17,615 bases of DNA from Hepatocystis sp. ex Piliocolobus tephrosceles (GCA_902459845.2 CABPSV020000380.1:1-17615); one strand, 5' to 3'; counted from the first letter of the stretch, positions 1 to 10,630 are shown. Notes: generated by a model from the sequence alone, not told the origin. Numbers and translations are program-made.

Positions 1-45
<45 letters not shown>

Positions 46-181
46 AACGAACGAACGAACTAATGAATATGTAGTATATCACAGTTCATTACGTAGTATT
101 CCTTTCTTACTAGATGTTGCCACAATTTTACCTCCCTATGTCACACATTTTTATTATGTTATATTTTTTTTACCTTTACAG
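1..181 (+). other. 3' end of an intron of the FAB1 gene
   Basis: The stretch opens with 43 consecutive A, then four GAAC tetranucleotides (about 46-60), then A/T-rich sequence ending in a pyrimidine-rich tract and TTTACCTTTACAG at about 169-181. That is a typical Plasmodium splice acceptor. The coding frame continues open back to an ATG at 114, but the 23 residues encoded by 114-181 are hydrophobic and resemble nothing in the Fab1 family. The sequence just after the acceptor aligns with the middle of Fab1/PIKfyve. I therefore read 1-181 as intron rather than 5' UTR plus N-terminus. The donor and earlier exons are outside the window. Confidence 0.75.
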
Positions 182-3100
182 GTGGTGCCCCATGGATTTA
201 TGCAAAAATTATTTAGGACATCATCAAATATGTATCCAGATATTTTTAAAAAGAATACTAATTTTAATTAAGGAACAGAAAAATGAAAAAGAGAACGAAG
301 ATATGGTTATGAACATAACTTGTGGTACATGTGATGCGGTTCAAGAAGTTATAATAAATACAAAATTTTCGTTCGGCGAATATTTATTATGTTTAATTCA
401 CTCAGACAATTATGTTAATGTAGAATGTAGTCACAATGGTAAGAATAGTAGCTACGAAATTAGATTTAAGAACATAATAATATATTTTTATGTATATGAC
501 AATGATATTAAAAAGTGTATATTAAATTGCGAGAGAGGTACTATAGAAGAGGTACATATAACTAATAGAAATAATAGAAATAATATAAATAGTGGTAATA
601 ATAGAAATAATATAAATAGTGGTAATAATAGAAATAATATAAATAGTGGTAATAATAGAAATAATATAAATAGTGGTAATAAAAATCGTGAAGATAAAAC
701 AAAAATTGATGCATCTTCTTATTATTATTATAACAATAGTAACCATAACTATAGTAAACTAAAAAAAGAAAAAAAAAAAGGTATACATAATTGTAATTAC
801 TCACTCAAAACACAAAATAATATAAAAAACTATATTAAAAAAAATATAAAACAAATTGTATATAATAATGTGTTTTATTATTACCCTTGTCAATGCATAA
901 CTAAAAAGTATATATGTAAAAACAAAAATGATAGTAATGGGATAAAGAAAAAAAAAAAAAAAAAAAATGTTGTATATACCGAATTTTATCTTTATAATAT
1001 TATAGAAAATTATCCATTATGTATTAGTTCTATTTTTCCTATGTATAGTTCACTACAATATTTAATTTATAATTGTATAATTCAATATTATCGAATTAAG
1101 AATAAGCATTTATATGTAAAAACAAAAGAAAAACAAAAAAAAGAATATTCCAACAATCCGTGTTCACCACTTTTTTTTAAAAATAAATGTAAAAAGTGTA
1201 TGTATATAAAAATATGCAATTATGAAATGTTAGAGTATTTTAATGTACTAATAATTATGAAAAGAATATTTTTTAATTTTTATATTTTACTAAATTTACT
1301 TATTCATATATTAAAAAAAAATATATTTATAAAAATAAATAAAATAGTATATTATCTACATACTGTGTTTAAGTTTGTAAACGATAAACACGTTAATACG
1401 AACATACCTATAAATGAGTTGGAAAAAGTAAAACAGGATGAGTCTTGTTTTATTCATAAAAACGGTAATAGCAATCGTAACAATAACAACAGTAAAAGTA
1501 GCGATAATAATAAAAGTAAAATCGAATGGAAAACAAACGATGTATCAGTAAACTCAGAAAATCAATTTGTTAATGAGCTTTTAATGAATGGGGTTAAAAA
1601 TGGAGTGGAAATAAAGAATTTAAGTGATCAACAGGTTTATAAAAAGGGAGGTGAAAATAATTGTGACATAATTTGTACTAATAAAGAAGATATCACAGTT
1701 GAAAGTAACAATTATGACACAAGAGGATTCAATCATATATATTATGACTCCGTGCATATGTCCAACACAAATGTATATAACGTAGTATCAAGCTCTTGTA
1801 TTAATGCACTTGATATAAGCAAACACAACTCCAATACAAATATAATGGGTTATAATTTTATTTTTTCTAATTTAAATAACATGGATAAAATAAATACAAA
1901 GCTAGCTAAAGGAATTTTAATATATCGTAAATTAATAAAAAAAATAAAAAATTATAAAAAAAAAATAATTAACATATTTATAGACTTTTACAGTTATGCT
2001 ATTATGTATTTATGTGAAAATAGATTTTCTTTAATTATTGAAATTTTTTTTTCTTATTACATTATGATAATAGAAAAAATACATTTAAAAATTGTAAACC
2101 AAGTTAAAAATAAGACATGTTTAGTTAATAATCCAAAGTTAGAGCATTTTATTGTTTTTTCCAAACGCAGTAGTTTATCACTACGTCGACCTAAAATTGT
2201 GAATAAAAAATATATAAAAAAAAACGATACCAACAGGGATTATAAATTCGTATTCAAACGACATAGTACTAGATCAAATAAAAATTTATATAGAAAAAAA
2301 AAATTAAAACGTTCCTTTAGTTCTTCCTCATTATATAGTGATAATATAAAAGAAAAACAGACAAAAACATACGATGATCGGTATTATGCACAAGAATATG
2401 ATGTGCATAAAATATATGTTAAAAGATCAAATTATATATACAGTATAGAAAGTCACAGAAACGGTATATGTATAAATAGTTTAAGTAAAGAAGAGTTTGA
2501 GAATAACAATAAGAAGTTGTTTTATTCCCATATATATAAACTGGTCAACTCAGTAAGGAATAGTATGTTAGAAAAAAAAAAAAATAAAAGGTCATTTGGT
2601 GGAGTAATAAAAACAGAAGGGACAATGGAAACATTAAATAGAGGGGTTTTAAAGATAAGTTCAATGTCGGACACTGAATTAAAAACTGTAGTGGGAGGAA
2701 TTTCAGGAATAGGGGCAGGACCTGTCACCATAGTAGTAGATAGTCTGGTTTCCAAAAGTAGTACAGAGCTAACCGAAGATGTCAACGTAGAAAAAGAAAA
2801 AAAAAAGATTTGCATTTTTTTAAGCAATCCTAATGATATATCAAACATAATTTTTCACGCTTTAATATCAAAGGAGTATAAAACTAAATTACGAAAAATT
2901 TATGAAGATGAAAAAGAAAAAGTGGGAGGAAAAAAAGTGGGAGGAGAAAAAGTGAGAGAAAAAAAAGTGAGAGAAAAAAAAGTGAGAGAAAAAAAAGTGA
3001 GAGAAAAAAAAGTGAGAGGAGAAATAAGGAAAAAGGAGAATAAAAAAAACATATTTAATTATGGAGAAAAAAAAAATGCGGTCACGGTAACGGTAACGGT

Positions 3101-6100
3101 CACAAAAAAGAAAGAACTTCCCAATCTTCCTCATAACAAACAAAATAATAGGATTCTTAAAGAGTATGATATAAATATTAGAAAATTTACACAAAATAGT
3201 ATAAAAAAACTAACGAATAATTTTTTAGAAAGTGATTTACTAACTACATTCATACATTGTAATAACAACGATGTTATAAATGTGGCATTAAATGATGATG
3301 TTTGTGTTTATGTATATTTTCCACTACAATTTTATTATTTAAGACAATGTTTACTTAATAAAACAAACATATATTCAAATGAAAAAAATAGAATTGGGAC
3401 ATGTACATATAAAACGTGTGAGTCTGAGTTAATACATAGTGAAGCGTTTTTTTTAAAATCGTTAATAAAAAGTAATTACATACATTTTGATAATAAAAGA
3501 AGATATTTTGTTAAAACGTATGATAATAAATTTATGATAAAGGAGATAAATAGTTATGAGTATAAATCATTTGTTACTAAGTATAAAGAATTTTTTCAAC
3601 ACTTTTCAAGCATATTTTTGAAAAATAAAAAATCGTTGCTATGTCATATGTTTGGTTTGTTTCAAATTGAGGTAAAAAAACAAAATAAAGTGGACACAAT
3701 TAAAACGTATATTATATTGGAAAATGTAAAAATCGAAAAAAAAAATGCAAAGATTTTAATTTTTGATATAAAAGGTGCAAGAAAAAAAAAAAACTTACAA
3801 AAATTAACGAACCAAAATAAGAGAACTTTTACCTTTTTTGAAAAAAGTGATATGTATTCGTCAAAGTCAGAACAAACAAGCAAAACAGCAAACATAGTAA
3901 ATGATTCAAGATTGGAAAATGTAAATGAAAAAAAACAAAAAACACAAAAAAATGATTTATTAAATCATCACGAATCTGTTGTACCATTAAATTTAAAGCA
4001 ATTTAAAGAAAGTGCTCGAATGATGAATGGCGAGTATAATCTTAAGAAAGTTTTATGTGAAAGTTTATTGAGTTTGAACGTTAAGGATAGTCGGAAAGAT
4101 TATGATGCTATATTGCTTGAGTCCAAATTGAGTAAGAATTGTGTTGATGCATTAGATGATGTATTAGCGTATTATGAAAATGTTGATGACGATAACAAAT
4201 TTGTTGACGATAATAAATTTGACGACGATTACAAATTTGACGACGATTACAAGTTTGACGACAATTACAAATTTGACGACAATTACAAATTTGACGACAA
4301 TTACAAATTTGACGACGCTTATAATTTTGATGAAAATGCAACTAATAAAAACGACACGGGAAATAGAAGCGACAAACTAATACCAAGAAAAAATGGTGTA
4401 GATAAGACAACTGATGATGGACATAACGACAAACACAATGATAAAAATAATAGTTATGATCGAATAAGCGATTATTATGTTGGAAAAGTAAGACGTGAAA
4501 ATAAAAAAATTAAAACGACAAGTAAAGGACAGCCTAACATAGTTAAGTATAACAATAAGTTTAGCGCCAGTAGTAGTAATAATAACTATAATACGTACGT
4601 AATAAACAACTTGTATAAAAATGTAAAAAGGCGAATGCTATACGGATTACTTCATAGTGATAATAGATTAAAAAATAAATATATTATTGTAAAAAAAAAA
4701 AGAAAAATTAGAACATATGTATTATTAAACAGGGAACAGAGTAGGGAACAGAGTAGGGACCAAAGTAGGGAACAGAGTAGGGAACATAGTAGAGAACACA
4801 ACAGGGAAATAAGTAGAGAACAAAGCAAAGAAAGGAGCGTGGAGGCATTAGTAATGAAAAATGGAAGAAGAGACGAAGACAGGCAAGACAGGCAAGACAG
4901 ACATGATACACAATGCGTGCTACACGGACAAAATGGGAAAAAAAGAAAAAGCAAAACGAAGACCAAACAAATATTGCGTATCCTTACGGAAGAGGAAAAT
5001 AAGAAACAAAAAAATTACAATTTGTTTATTAAAGAAATTGTAAAAAATACAAAAAATTATATACTTATTAATAAAAAAATATTAAGCTTACAAAAAAAAT
5101 TAGAATATGAATATAAGAAAAAAAAAAAAATTCGAAAAAAGTTTGTAGACAGCATAAAATCTGTACTGAAAGATTTTGTAAAAGAAAAAAAAAAGTATGT
5201 TTTAAATAATTATAATTTAAGTAAACACAAAATGCAAGAAAAACAGAAAGATGAAAAGGAAAACAACATGGATAGAGTTTCAAGTGAAAATTTATATAAT
5301 AGCAGTCCTAACCGTGATTGTGGTAGTACTGGTGGTAATAGTGTCGATACTATTGGTGGTACTAGCGATGGTAATAATAAAAAGGTTCATTACACAAGTA
5401 GTAATTGTAGTAATAGTAGTAAAACTAGCAGCCGTATTAGTATTAAACCAATTGGTAAAAATAATATGAATAGTGGTAGCAGTTGTCATAGTAACATTAG
5501 TAATAGATACAGTTATAGCTATAGCGATAAAAATAGTAATAATACAAAAAAGAACAGTGATAAAAGTTTAGATCCATATAAAGATTTTGTTATAGAAAAT
5601 TATAACTCCCTTGAACATTATACAATATTACTTGATGATAACTTTAACGATTTTATTCAATCAAAAGTAATAAATTTAAAATATGATGATTATAAATATT
5701 TAATAGACGCATTAAATGTTGATACTGATTTTTTAGTTAATCAAGATATTATGGATTATTCATTACTTATACATATTGACATTCACAATAATGTAATTAT
5801 ATTTAAAATTATTGATTATTTACGACCATACACTTGGGATAAATCGGTAGAAACTTTTGGTAAAAGTGTTTTTTATTTAACAAAAGGATATAAACCTACT
5901 ATTATTCAATCAGAATATTATAGAAAAAGGTTTTTAAATAATATAAGAAAATTCTTTTTTTTTTATATACCTATATATTCTTTAAAAAAAAAAAATGTTT
6001 TTAGCATAACAGAAAAGACAAACCAACACGAATTTTCAATAGTTAAACTAAACAAATACCACCCATTTAAAAAATATTTTTCATATGCTCTTTTTAATAT

Positions 6101-7349
6101 TATTTTAAAAAATTATACCTATTTTTATGTATATATGAAATATTTTAATAGGCATGGGGAGGTAATGAACTCAGATGCAACAAATGTGATTATCAACAAA
6201 AACGAAACAAATGCATACGATCAAAAAAATCTTCTTATTTTTTTTAACTGTTTTTTGAAAGAGTTATATATGAAAATTATACATGACCGATACGGAGAAA
6301 ACTATTTAGAAAGTGAGCATGATTTGTTTAGTTTAGATAACATAAATAAAAAGACTTGTTTTAAATATACAACAGATTTGGGTGTGCGTAAACATAGGGG
6401 TATAATAATGGATGATAAGGGTGTCAGTATTAAAGATAGTGTGAGTAGTAGCCAAGGTAGTAGCAGTAGTAACTACAGTTCCAGTAGTAGATACAGTAGT
6501 AGTGATGATGATAAACCATTTAAAGGCATAATAAAAGTTAAAAATGAAAAGAACAAAATGAATAGTAACAAAATGAATAGTAACAGTAGTATATTAAATA
6601 ACAAAATGTGTAACGAAGAATATTATTGGCATTATGAATTTAAACACAACCCGTTTTTTCTTTCTAATGTGTCAAATAAATATGTTATGACAAACTTTGT
6701 TAAAACCGGTGACCATAAAACATGTGCTACTAATGATATGTATGATAGTAGTCGTAACAGTGGTAGCAGTATTATATGCAACATAACTCCAGAAATAGAA
6801 AAACAAATGACACATTTTTTGTATAATTTCCATACATATATAGTTAATAAGTTGAATATATTAAACTGTGCATATAATAACAATAGTAAAAGTATTCCCA
6901 AAAAGGTCCCAAACTGTTTTATATCATATAATACTTTAAATCAGACAGAATTTAAAAAAATAAAAAATAAATTTTATAAAAAAATATCACATGTTCAATT
7001 AAAAATTATTAAAAAATTACAAAAAAAAAAATATCATATAGAAAACTTTACAAATTATATTAAAAACAATTTATATATTGAAATGAGTGACGTTAATATG
7101 CATTATACTAATCTAAACTATTTGGACTTACTAAACATTTTTAATATATGTGAAAACAATGATAATAATAATAATAATATTAATAAATGTAGTAAAAGTA
7201 GTAAACGTGGTAAAAGTGGTAAAAGTAGTAAAAGTGGTAAAAGTAGTAAAAGTAGTAAAAGTAAAAGAAGACAAAAAAAGCGAAAAAAAGAAGAGCACGT
7301 GATTTTATATATACCGTCATATTTTTTATTTTGCTTAAATAGAACATAG
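182..7349 (+). CDS. FAB1: 1-phosphatidylinositol-3-phosphate 5-kinase (Fab1/PIKfyve), 5'-partial terminal exon
   Basis: Fab1/PIKfyve phosphorylates PtdIns3P to PtdIns(3,5)P2 on endosomal/lysosomal membranes. The exon gives 2388 residues. Family landmarks in order: CIQIFLKR (about 240), then the CCR domain with CGTC (321-332), SFGEYL and VECSH (to 434). Next come helical hydrophobic stretches at about 1236-1390 and 1920-2095, where PIKfyve has its post-CCR helical region. The pre-kinase motif NPNDISNIIFHALISKEY is at about 2826-2879. The PIP-kinase N-lobe runs about 3261-3790, with lysine in FMIKE (3540-3542) and DIKGA (3765-3779, family DLKGS). The C-lobe resumes at about 5560: LLDDN, catalytic-loop IMDYSLL (Asp 5754-5756), metal-binding IIDYLRPYTWD (Asp 5814-5816), and activation-loop/PT..SEYYRKRF to about 5934. 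Between the lobes lies about 590 residues of low complexity. About 470 residues follow the kinase, whereas yeast and animal homologues end shortly after it. The chaperonin-like domain (and FYVE, if present) must be upstream. Entry is in phase 2 at 182; the stop is TAG 7347-7349. Identity is firm; the 5' boundary and the absence of further exons are inferred. Confidence 0.93.
570..677 (+). repeat. 27-bp tandem repeat, 4 copies, in FAB1
   Basis: Four head-to-tail copies of a 27-bp unit encode NNRNNINSG four times. They lie immediately after the CCR domain. The copies appear identical, which suggests recent slippage expansion. The unit keeps the frame and encodes an Asn-rich linker. Confidence 0.95.
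2922..3023 (+). repeat. 15-bp tandem repeat (VREKK) in FAB1
   Basis: Six 15-bp units encode two variant copies (VGGKK, VGGEK) followed by four copies of VREKK, then a partial VRGE. The tract is a highly charged Lys/Glu segment directly after the conserved pre-kinase motif. A shorter TVTVTVT tract from GTAACG repeats follows at about 3080-3102. Confidence 0.95.
4182..4328 (+). repeat. 18-bp tandem repeat (FDDxYK) in FAB1 kinase insert
   Basis: Eight units encode a V/D-D-D/N-N/Y-K-F hexapeptide. The first unit is a 21-bp variant, the next is 18 bp with Asn codons, then come DDDYKF twice, DDNYKF three times and DDAYNF. The outer copies have diverged most and the three DDNYKF copies are identical, the usual pattern for expansion from the middle. 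It lies inside the insert that separates the two lobes of the PIP kinase domain. Confidence 0.95.
4731..4838 (+). repeat. 12-bp tandem repeat (REQS) in FAB1 kinase insert
   Basis: Nine 12-bp units encode REQS, REQS, RDQS, REQS, REHS, REHN, REIS, REQS and KERS. A short run of Asp-Arg-Gln triplets follows at about 4878-4905. Both are polar low-complexity segments in the kinase insert. Confidence 0.93.
5286..5560 (+). repeat. Ser/Asn/Gly-rich low-complexity region in FAB1
   Basis: The segment is dominated by AGT (Ser), AAT (Asn) and GGT (Gly) codons and ends the insert just before the kinase C-lobe begins with LDPYKDFVIENYNS. There is no regular unit; it looks like imperfect trinucleotide expansion. 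Similar serine runs occur at about 6426-6504. Confidence 0.8.
7188..7269 (+). repeat. SSK/GK-rich tandem repeat at the FAB1 C-terminus
   Basis: Repeats built from AGTAAA and GGTAAA codon pairs encode a Ser-Lys/Gly-Lys-rich basic tract, with AATAAT-derived Asn codons just before it (7159-7182). It lies about 25 residues from the stop. The tail is strongly basic and may be an unstructured membrane- or nucleic-acid-contacting tail, which is inference. Confidence 0.85.
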
Positions 7350-8173
7350 TAACTGTTTGTATAAGAAAATGGGGGTACATATAGTATTAATGCGTTAGTA
7401 AATGCCAAAAAAAAATTGATAAGTAAAAAATGTAATTGAAAAATAATATAATAACAAGTTTGCCCTGGTATTATCTCTATTTTTTTTTTTTTTTGTTACA
7501 ATTTATAAAAAAAAAGAAGCTAATATTCACATATATATGTGTTTATGTGTATAATCTTATCAAAAGATAAAATGTTGTAAATTTTACCGTTTTTTTTTTT
7601 TTGTTTTTTTGTCATACTTCATAAATAAATAATAGATGCATAACAACACAACCACGTTTTTTTAAAATAAGCTACACCGATGTATATATATATATATACT
7701 GAGTTACATTCGTGATATAATTCATGGCCACAATTTTAATGGTCATCTGTATATATATATATATATATATATGTACTTACCATTTTCCTCTTTTTTTTAT
7801 TTATTTTTTTTTGTGTTTATACTAACAACTTTTTGAAGTTCATTTTTGTGTTATTTACATTTATTCGATTAACTCTTGTATGTATTGTTTTTTATAATAA
7901 GTTGAATTTAAATACATATTTGATGTGTATTTTTACTAAATAGCTTGTCCTCACCGATTTTGATTTTAATTATTAAAATTTTAATAAACTGTAAACATAT
8001 TTTTTTTTAAACACCATGTGCGTAAAATACTATGATGTAACTCATTATTATTTTTGTTTATTAATTTTTTTTTTTTTATATAATAATTTTTTTAAATAAT
8101 TAAATATATGTAATAATGAAAAAAAATAGCTAAATAAATACAAATATGTATATAAATATATATATTACAAATA

Positions 8174-8216
8174 TGTTATATGTTATGTTTGTTCAGTATT
8201 ACTTGAACATATAACA
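8174..8216. repeat. 11-bp perfect inverted repeat
   Basis: TGTTATATGTT at 8174-8184 is the exact reverse complement of AACATATAACA at 8206-8216, with a 21-nt spacer. An overlapping alternative pairing, TGTTC with GAACA, lies within the spacer and right arm. It could form a hairpin in RNA or mark a dyad protein site; no function can be assigned. Confidence 0.7.
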
Positions 8217-8528
8217 CAATTAAATCATTGTTTATAAAAAAGAAAAAAGTGGATTTGTTTATTTTTTTATTCCAAATGAAATTTCACACAAAAATGTAAC
8301 TTTTTTACGAAACTTATTTAAATATTTAAAAATTATTTTTCGGCTGTTATTTTGAAAATGAGATAGTTATTCTAGTAATAGTAAAAATAGTATAGCTAAA
8401 AAAAATATATACATACATATATATGTATATATATATAAACATGTGACTATCAAAAAAAAAGAAAAAATTAAGCAGGAATAAAACACATTAATGCGTCAAA
8501 TGTTATCAAAAATGAATTCACTACTTAT

Positions 8529-8618
8529 GTTTATTTATTTGTTTATTTATTTGTTTGTTCATTTGTTTGTTCATTTGTTTATTTATTTGTTTATTTATTT
8601 GTTTATTTATTTGTTTAC
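8529..8618. repeat. 12-bp minisatellite (TTTATTTATTTG)n
   Basis: Roughly seven to eight units of a 12-bp repeat. The outer units are TTTATTTATTTG, and two to three central units carry the variant TTTGTTCATTTG. It lies about 1.1 kb upstream of the NTF2 start codon. It can be read as open frames on either strand only because the unit length is a multiple of three; there is no start, splice or family evidence for coding. Confidence 0.85.
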
Positions 8619-9200
8619 TTAATCATTTACTTATTTGACTGCTTATTCGTTTAATTATTAAAACATTTACATATTTTACAACTAATTTTTCATTTTTCTT
8701 TAAACAAATAAACAGGTGCTTTTCCAAATTATATATGTGTTTTAAGAAAAAAAAATAATTAAGTGTTAAAAAAAATAATTCATGATTATCGAAATGTGTG
8801 TCCCTATTTTTTGGAAGTACATATAATCAAAGATTTTTAATGCTATAAATTGAAATATTATCATGCTTATATATCTACATATGATGTAGATATATGTATA
8901 TATATTTTTTGCTACTTTATAATAAAAAGTTTATTTTTAATGAGAAAGGTAAAAAAAAAAAAAAAAAAAAAAAAACATACCATTTGGTATAATTTTATAT
9001 CAACACAATTTGCGCTTAACTGTAATAAACTAAATTATTGGGCTTTTTCATTATCGAATCTTAAGCTTACAAATAAAAAAAAAGTATATGACGATTTAAC
9101 CGATATATGTACGCATATATAATGTACTCTCTTTTATTTTATCGCTAGTGACATCTTTAATGCGTTCAGGTTAAAAAAAAAAAAAAAAATATGACTACGT

Positions 9201-9232
<32 letters not shown>

Positions 9233-9703
9233 TATGCACATATGCATTATGTCGTTTCTTTTATTTTCTCATTTGCTTATATGACATTTAAAAAAAAAAA
9301 AAAAAAAAAAAATGAATTAAGGTAAAGAAAATAACCTATTAAAAAGTTATTTAAACAATTAAAAAAAAAAATTAAATAAAATAATACAAAATATACATGA
9401 TATGCAAAGTATTTAAAAAAAAATATAACAAAAATATCAATCAATATTTTTATTTTTTTTTTTCTTAATATCAAATAACTGCATTTAAAATAAAAACAAA
9501 AAATTAAAGTACCTAAAAATTAATGTAACATTGAACATATTAAAAGGTTTTTATTTTTTTATTTACTTTTGACTCAACTTTTTTTTCATTTTGGCCTTTT
9601 GTTAACATATTATAAATATAATTATAAACAAAGAATAAACAAAATTTTTGTTTTTTTTCATATTCTAGCATTAATATAACTTTATTAAACTACTAATACA
9701 AAA

Positions 9704-10586
9704 ATGGATGCATTAAACCCTCAGTTTGAAATGATAGGAAAGCAGTTTGTAAATCACTACTTTCAGTTATTTAATACAGGAAGGTAGTATAACAATACAT
9801 AATTTGAAAAAGAAGGAAAAAAATAAAAAAAACAACCGAATTTCGTTATTTTTACACACCATTAATGGAAAAGATAAAAAAAAGAAAAAAAAAAGAAAAA
9901 AAAGGGTTACGTGACTTTTTGCATTAAAGTGAAAGAGCACCTATTAGTACAGATGCATGTATATATACGCAGATATATAATTTAATACAAAATTGTATTA
10001 ACTATATATACCTACAAAGTTTATACATTTACATATATGTATAATATATTTTTTTTTACCTTTATTTTTTTTACCTTTAGAAACGAATTGGCATCTTTAT
10101 ACAAAGATGTAAGTATGATGAGCTTCGAAAATGATCAATGTAAGGGAACTAACCAAATATTAGAAAGACTAAATAAATTACCTCAAACAGTAATTCATAA
10201 ATGTTTAAGTTTAGATATTCAACCAACTCATAATAATGGAATTTTAATATTAGTCTGTGGTGATATAGTTATAGAAGAAAATAAGCCTTTAAAATTTGTT
10301 AGAACGTTTCATCTTTTACCCTCAATGACTGGAGAATATTTTAGTACTTAAAAAAATAAAATATATACATGTGTATATTTACATATGTATATTTTTTTTA
10401 ATTCCCTATTTAGTTTATCCAAAAAATGAATATTATTTTCATTAAATGTGGTTCATGTTGCGTAATTTATTTAGTATGTATTATGTATATATCTTAATTT
10501 TATTTTATTTGTTTCTTACAACCCCTTTTTCATTTTTTTTTTTTTTTTTCAAGTTTTCAACGACTTATTCAGGTTTTGTATTAATT

Positions 10587-10588
<2 letters not shown>
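9704..10588 (+). CDS. NTF2: Nuclear transport factor 2 (NTF2), three exons
   Basis: NTF2 is the small dimeric factor that binds RanGDP and FG-nucleoporins and returns Ran to the nucleus. Exons: 9704-9783, 10081-10343 and 10554-10588. Total is 378 nt, 125 residues plus stop, matching the usual length of about 125-127. Exon 1 starts MDALNPQFEMIGKQFVNHYF (family FxxxxxxFxxxYYxxFD) and ends AG|GTAGTA. Exon 2 begins after ...TTTACCTTTAG, completing an Arg codon, and carries NELASLYKDVSMMSFEN, then LDIQPTHNNGILILVCGDI and FVRTFHLLP. Read through, exon 2 stops after GEYFST and lacks the last family strand. Splicing at GTACTT (10344) to the acceptor TTTTTTCAAG (10552-10553) restores frame and gives EYFIFNDLFRFCIN then TAA (10586-10588), matching the conserved YxFNDxFR ending. 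The start ATG has AAAA before it. The first splice is firm; the second rests on frame, motif and length agreement. Confidence 0.93.
9784..10080 (+). other. NTF2 intron 1
   Basis: A 297-bp intron with donor AG|GTAGTA and acceptor TTTTTTTACCTTTAG. It is phase 2: AG from exon 1 plus A from exon 2 make AGA (Arg). It contains poly-A/G-rich stretches and several in-frame stops, including TAG at 9785-9787. Confidence 0.9.
10344..10553 (+). other. NTF2 intron 2
   Basis: A 210-bp intron with donor A|GTACTTAA and acceptor after a long poly-T tract, TTTTTTCAAG. It is phase 1: A plus TT make ATT (Ile). Retention would add Ser-Thr and stop at 10349-10351, giving a 116-residue protein without the C-terminal strand. 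The donor deviates from the commoner GTAA/GTAT forms, so it may be weak. Confidence 0.82.

Positions 10589-10630
<42 letters not shown>

Larger units (their letters stand above)
7350..9703. other. FAB1-NTF2 intergenic region
   Basis: About 2.35 kb of extremely A+T-rich DNA with no supported gene. It should hold the FAB1 3' UTR and the NTF2 promoter and 5' UTR. Visible content includes (TA)n tracts near 7682-7698, 7751-7771 and 9206-9228, and poly-A/T runs (7481-7494, 8950-8974, 9292-9312). There is also an 11-bp inverted repeat at 8174-8216 and a 12-bp tandem repeat at about 8529-8618. The segment 8979-9122 is slightly less A+T-rich than its surroundings and open for 48 codons after a poly-Lys run. 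It has no recognisable family signature and could be NTF2 leader sequence. No tRNA or snRNA was recognised by eye. Confidence 0.8.

Noticed and set aside
114..181. Hydrophobic N-terminus that could be a signal anchor for FAB1
   Set aside because: It lies upstream of a strong acceptor and has no Fab1 counterpart; it is best explained as intron sequence that happens to be open.
4108..5489. Several short ORFs on both strands within FAB1
   Set aside because: They arise from in-frame tandem repeats (18-bp and 12-bp units) and Ser/Asn tracts, with no independent signals.
8529..8618. Gln-Ile-Asn-Lys repeat frame on the minus strand, as if part of a low-complexity protein
   Set aside because: Simple 12-bp repeat reading open by periodicity; short, no conserved flanks, no start or splice context.
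8850..9122. 90-codon ORF with a poly-Lys centre in the FAB1-NTF2 spacer
   Set aside because: A/T-rich composition, a homopolymer-encoded Lys run and no recognisable motif. The less biased tail (8979-9122) could be UTR. I would not call it coding without transcript and orthologue support.
9950..9962. TGCATGT-like ApiAP2-type motif
   Set aside because: A single short match inside NTF2 intron 1; too little information to call a regulatory site.
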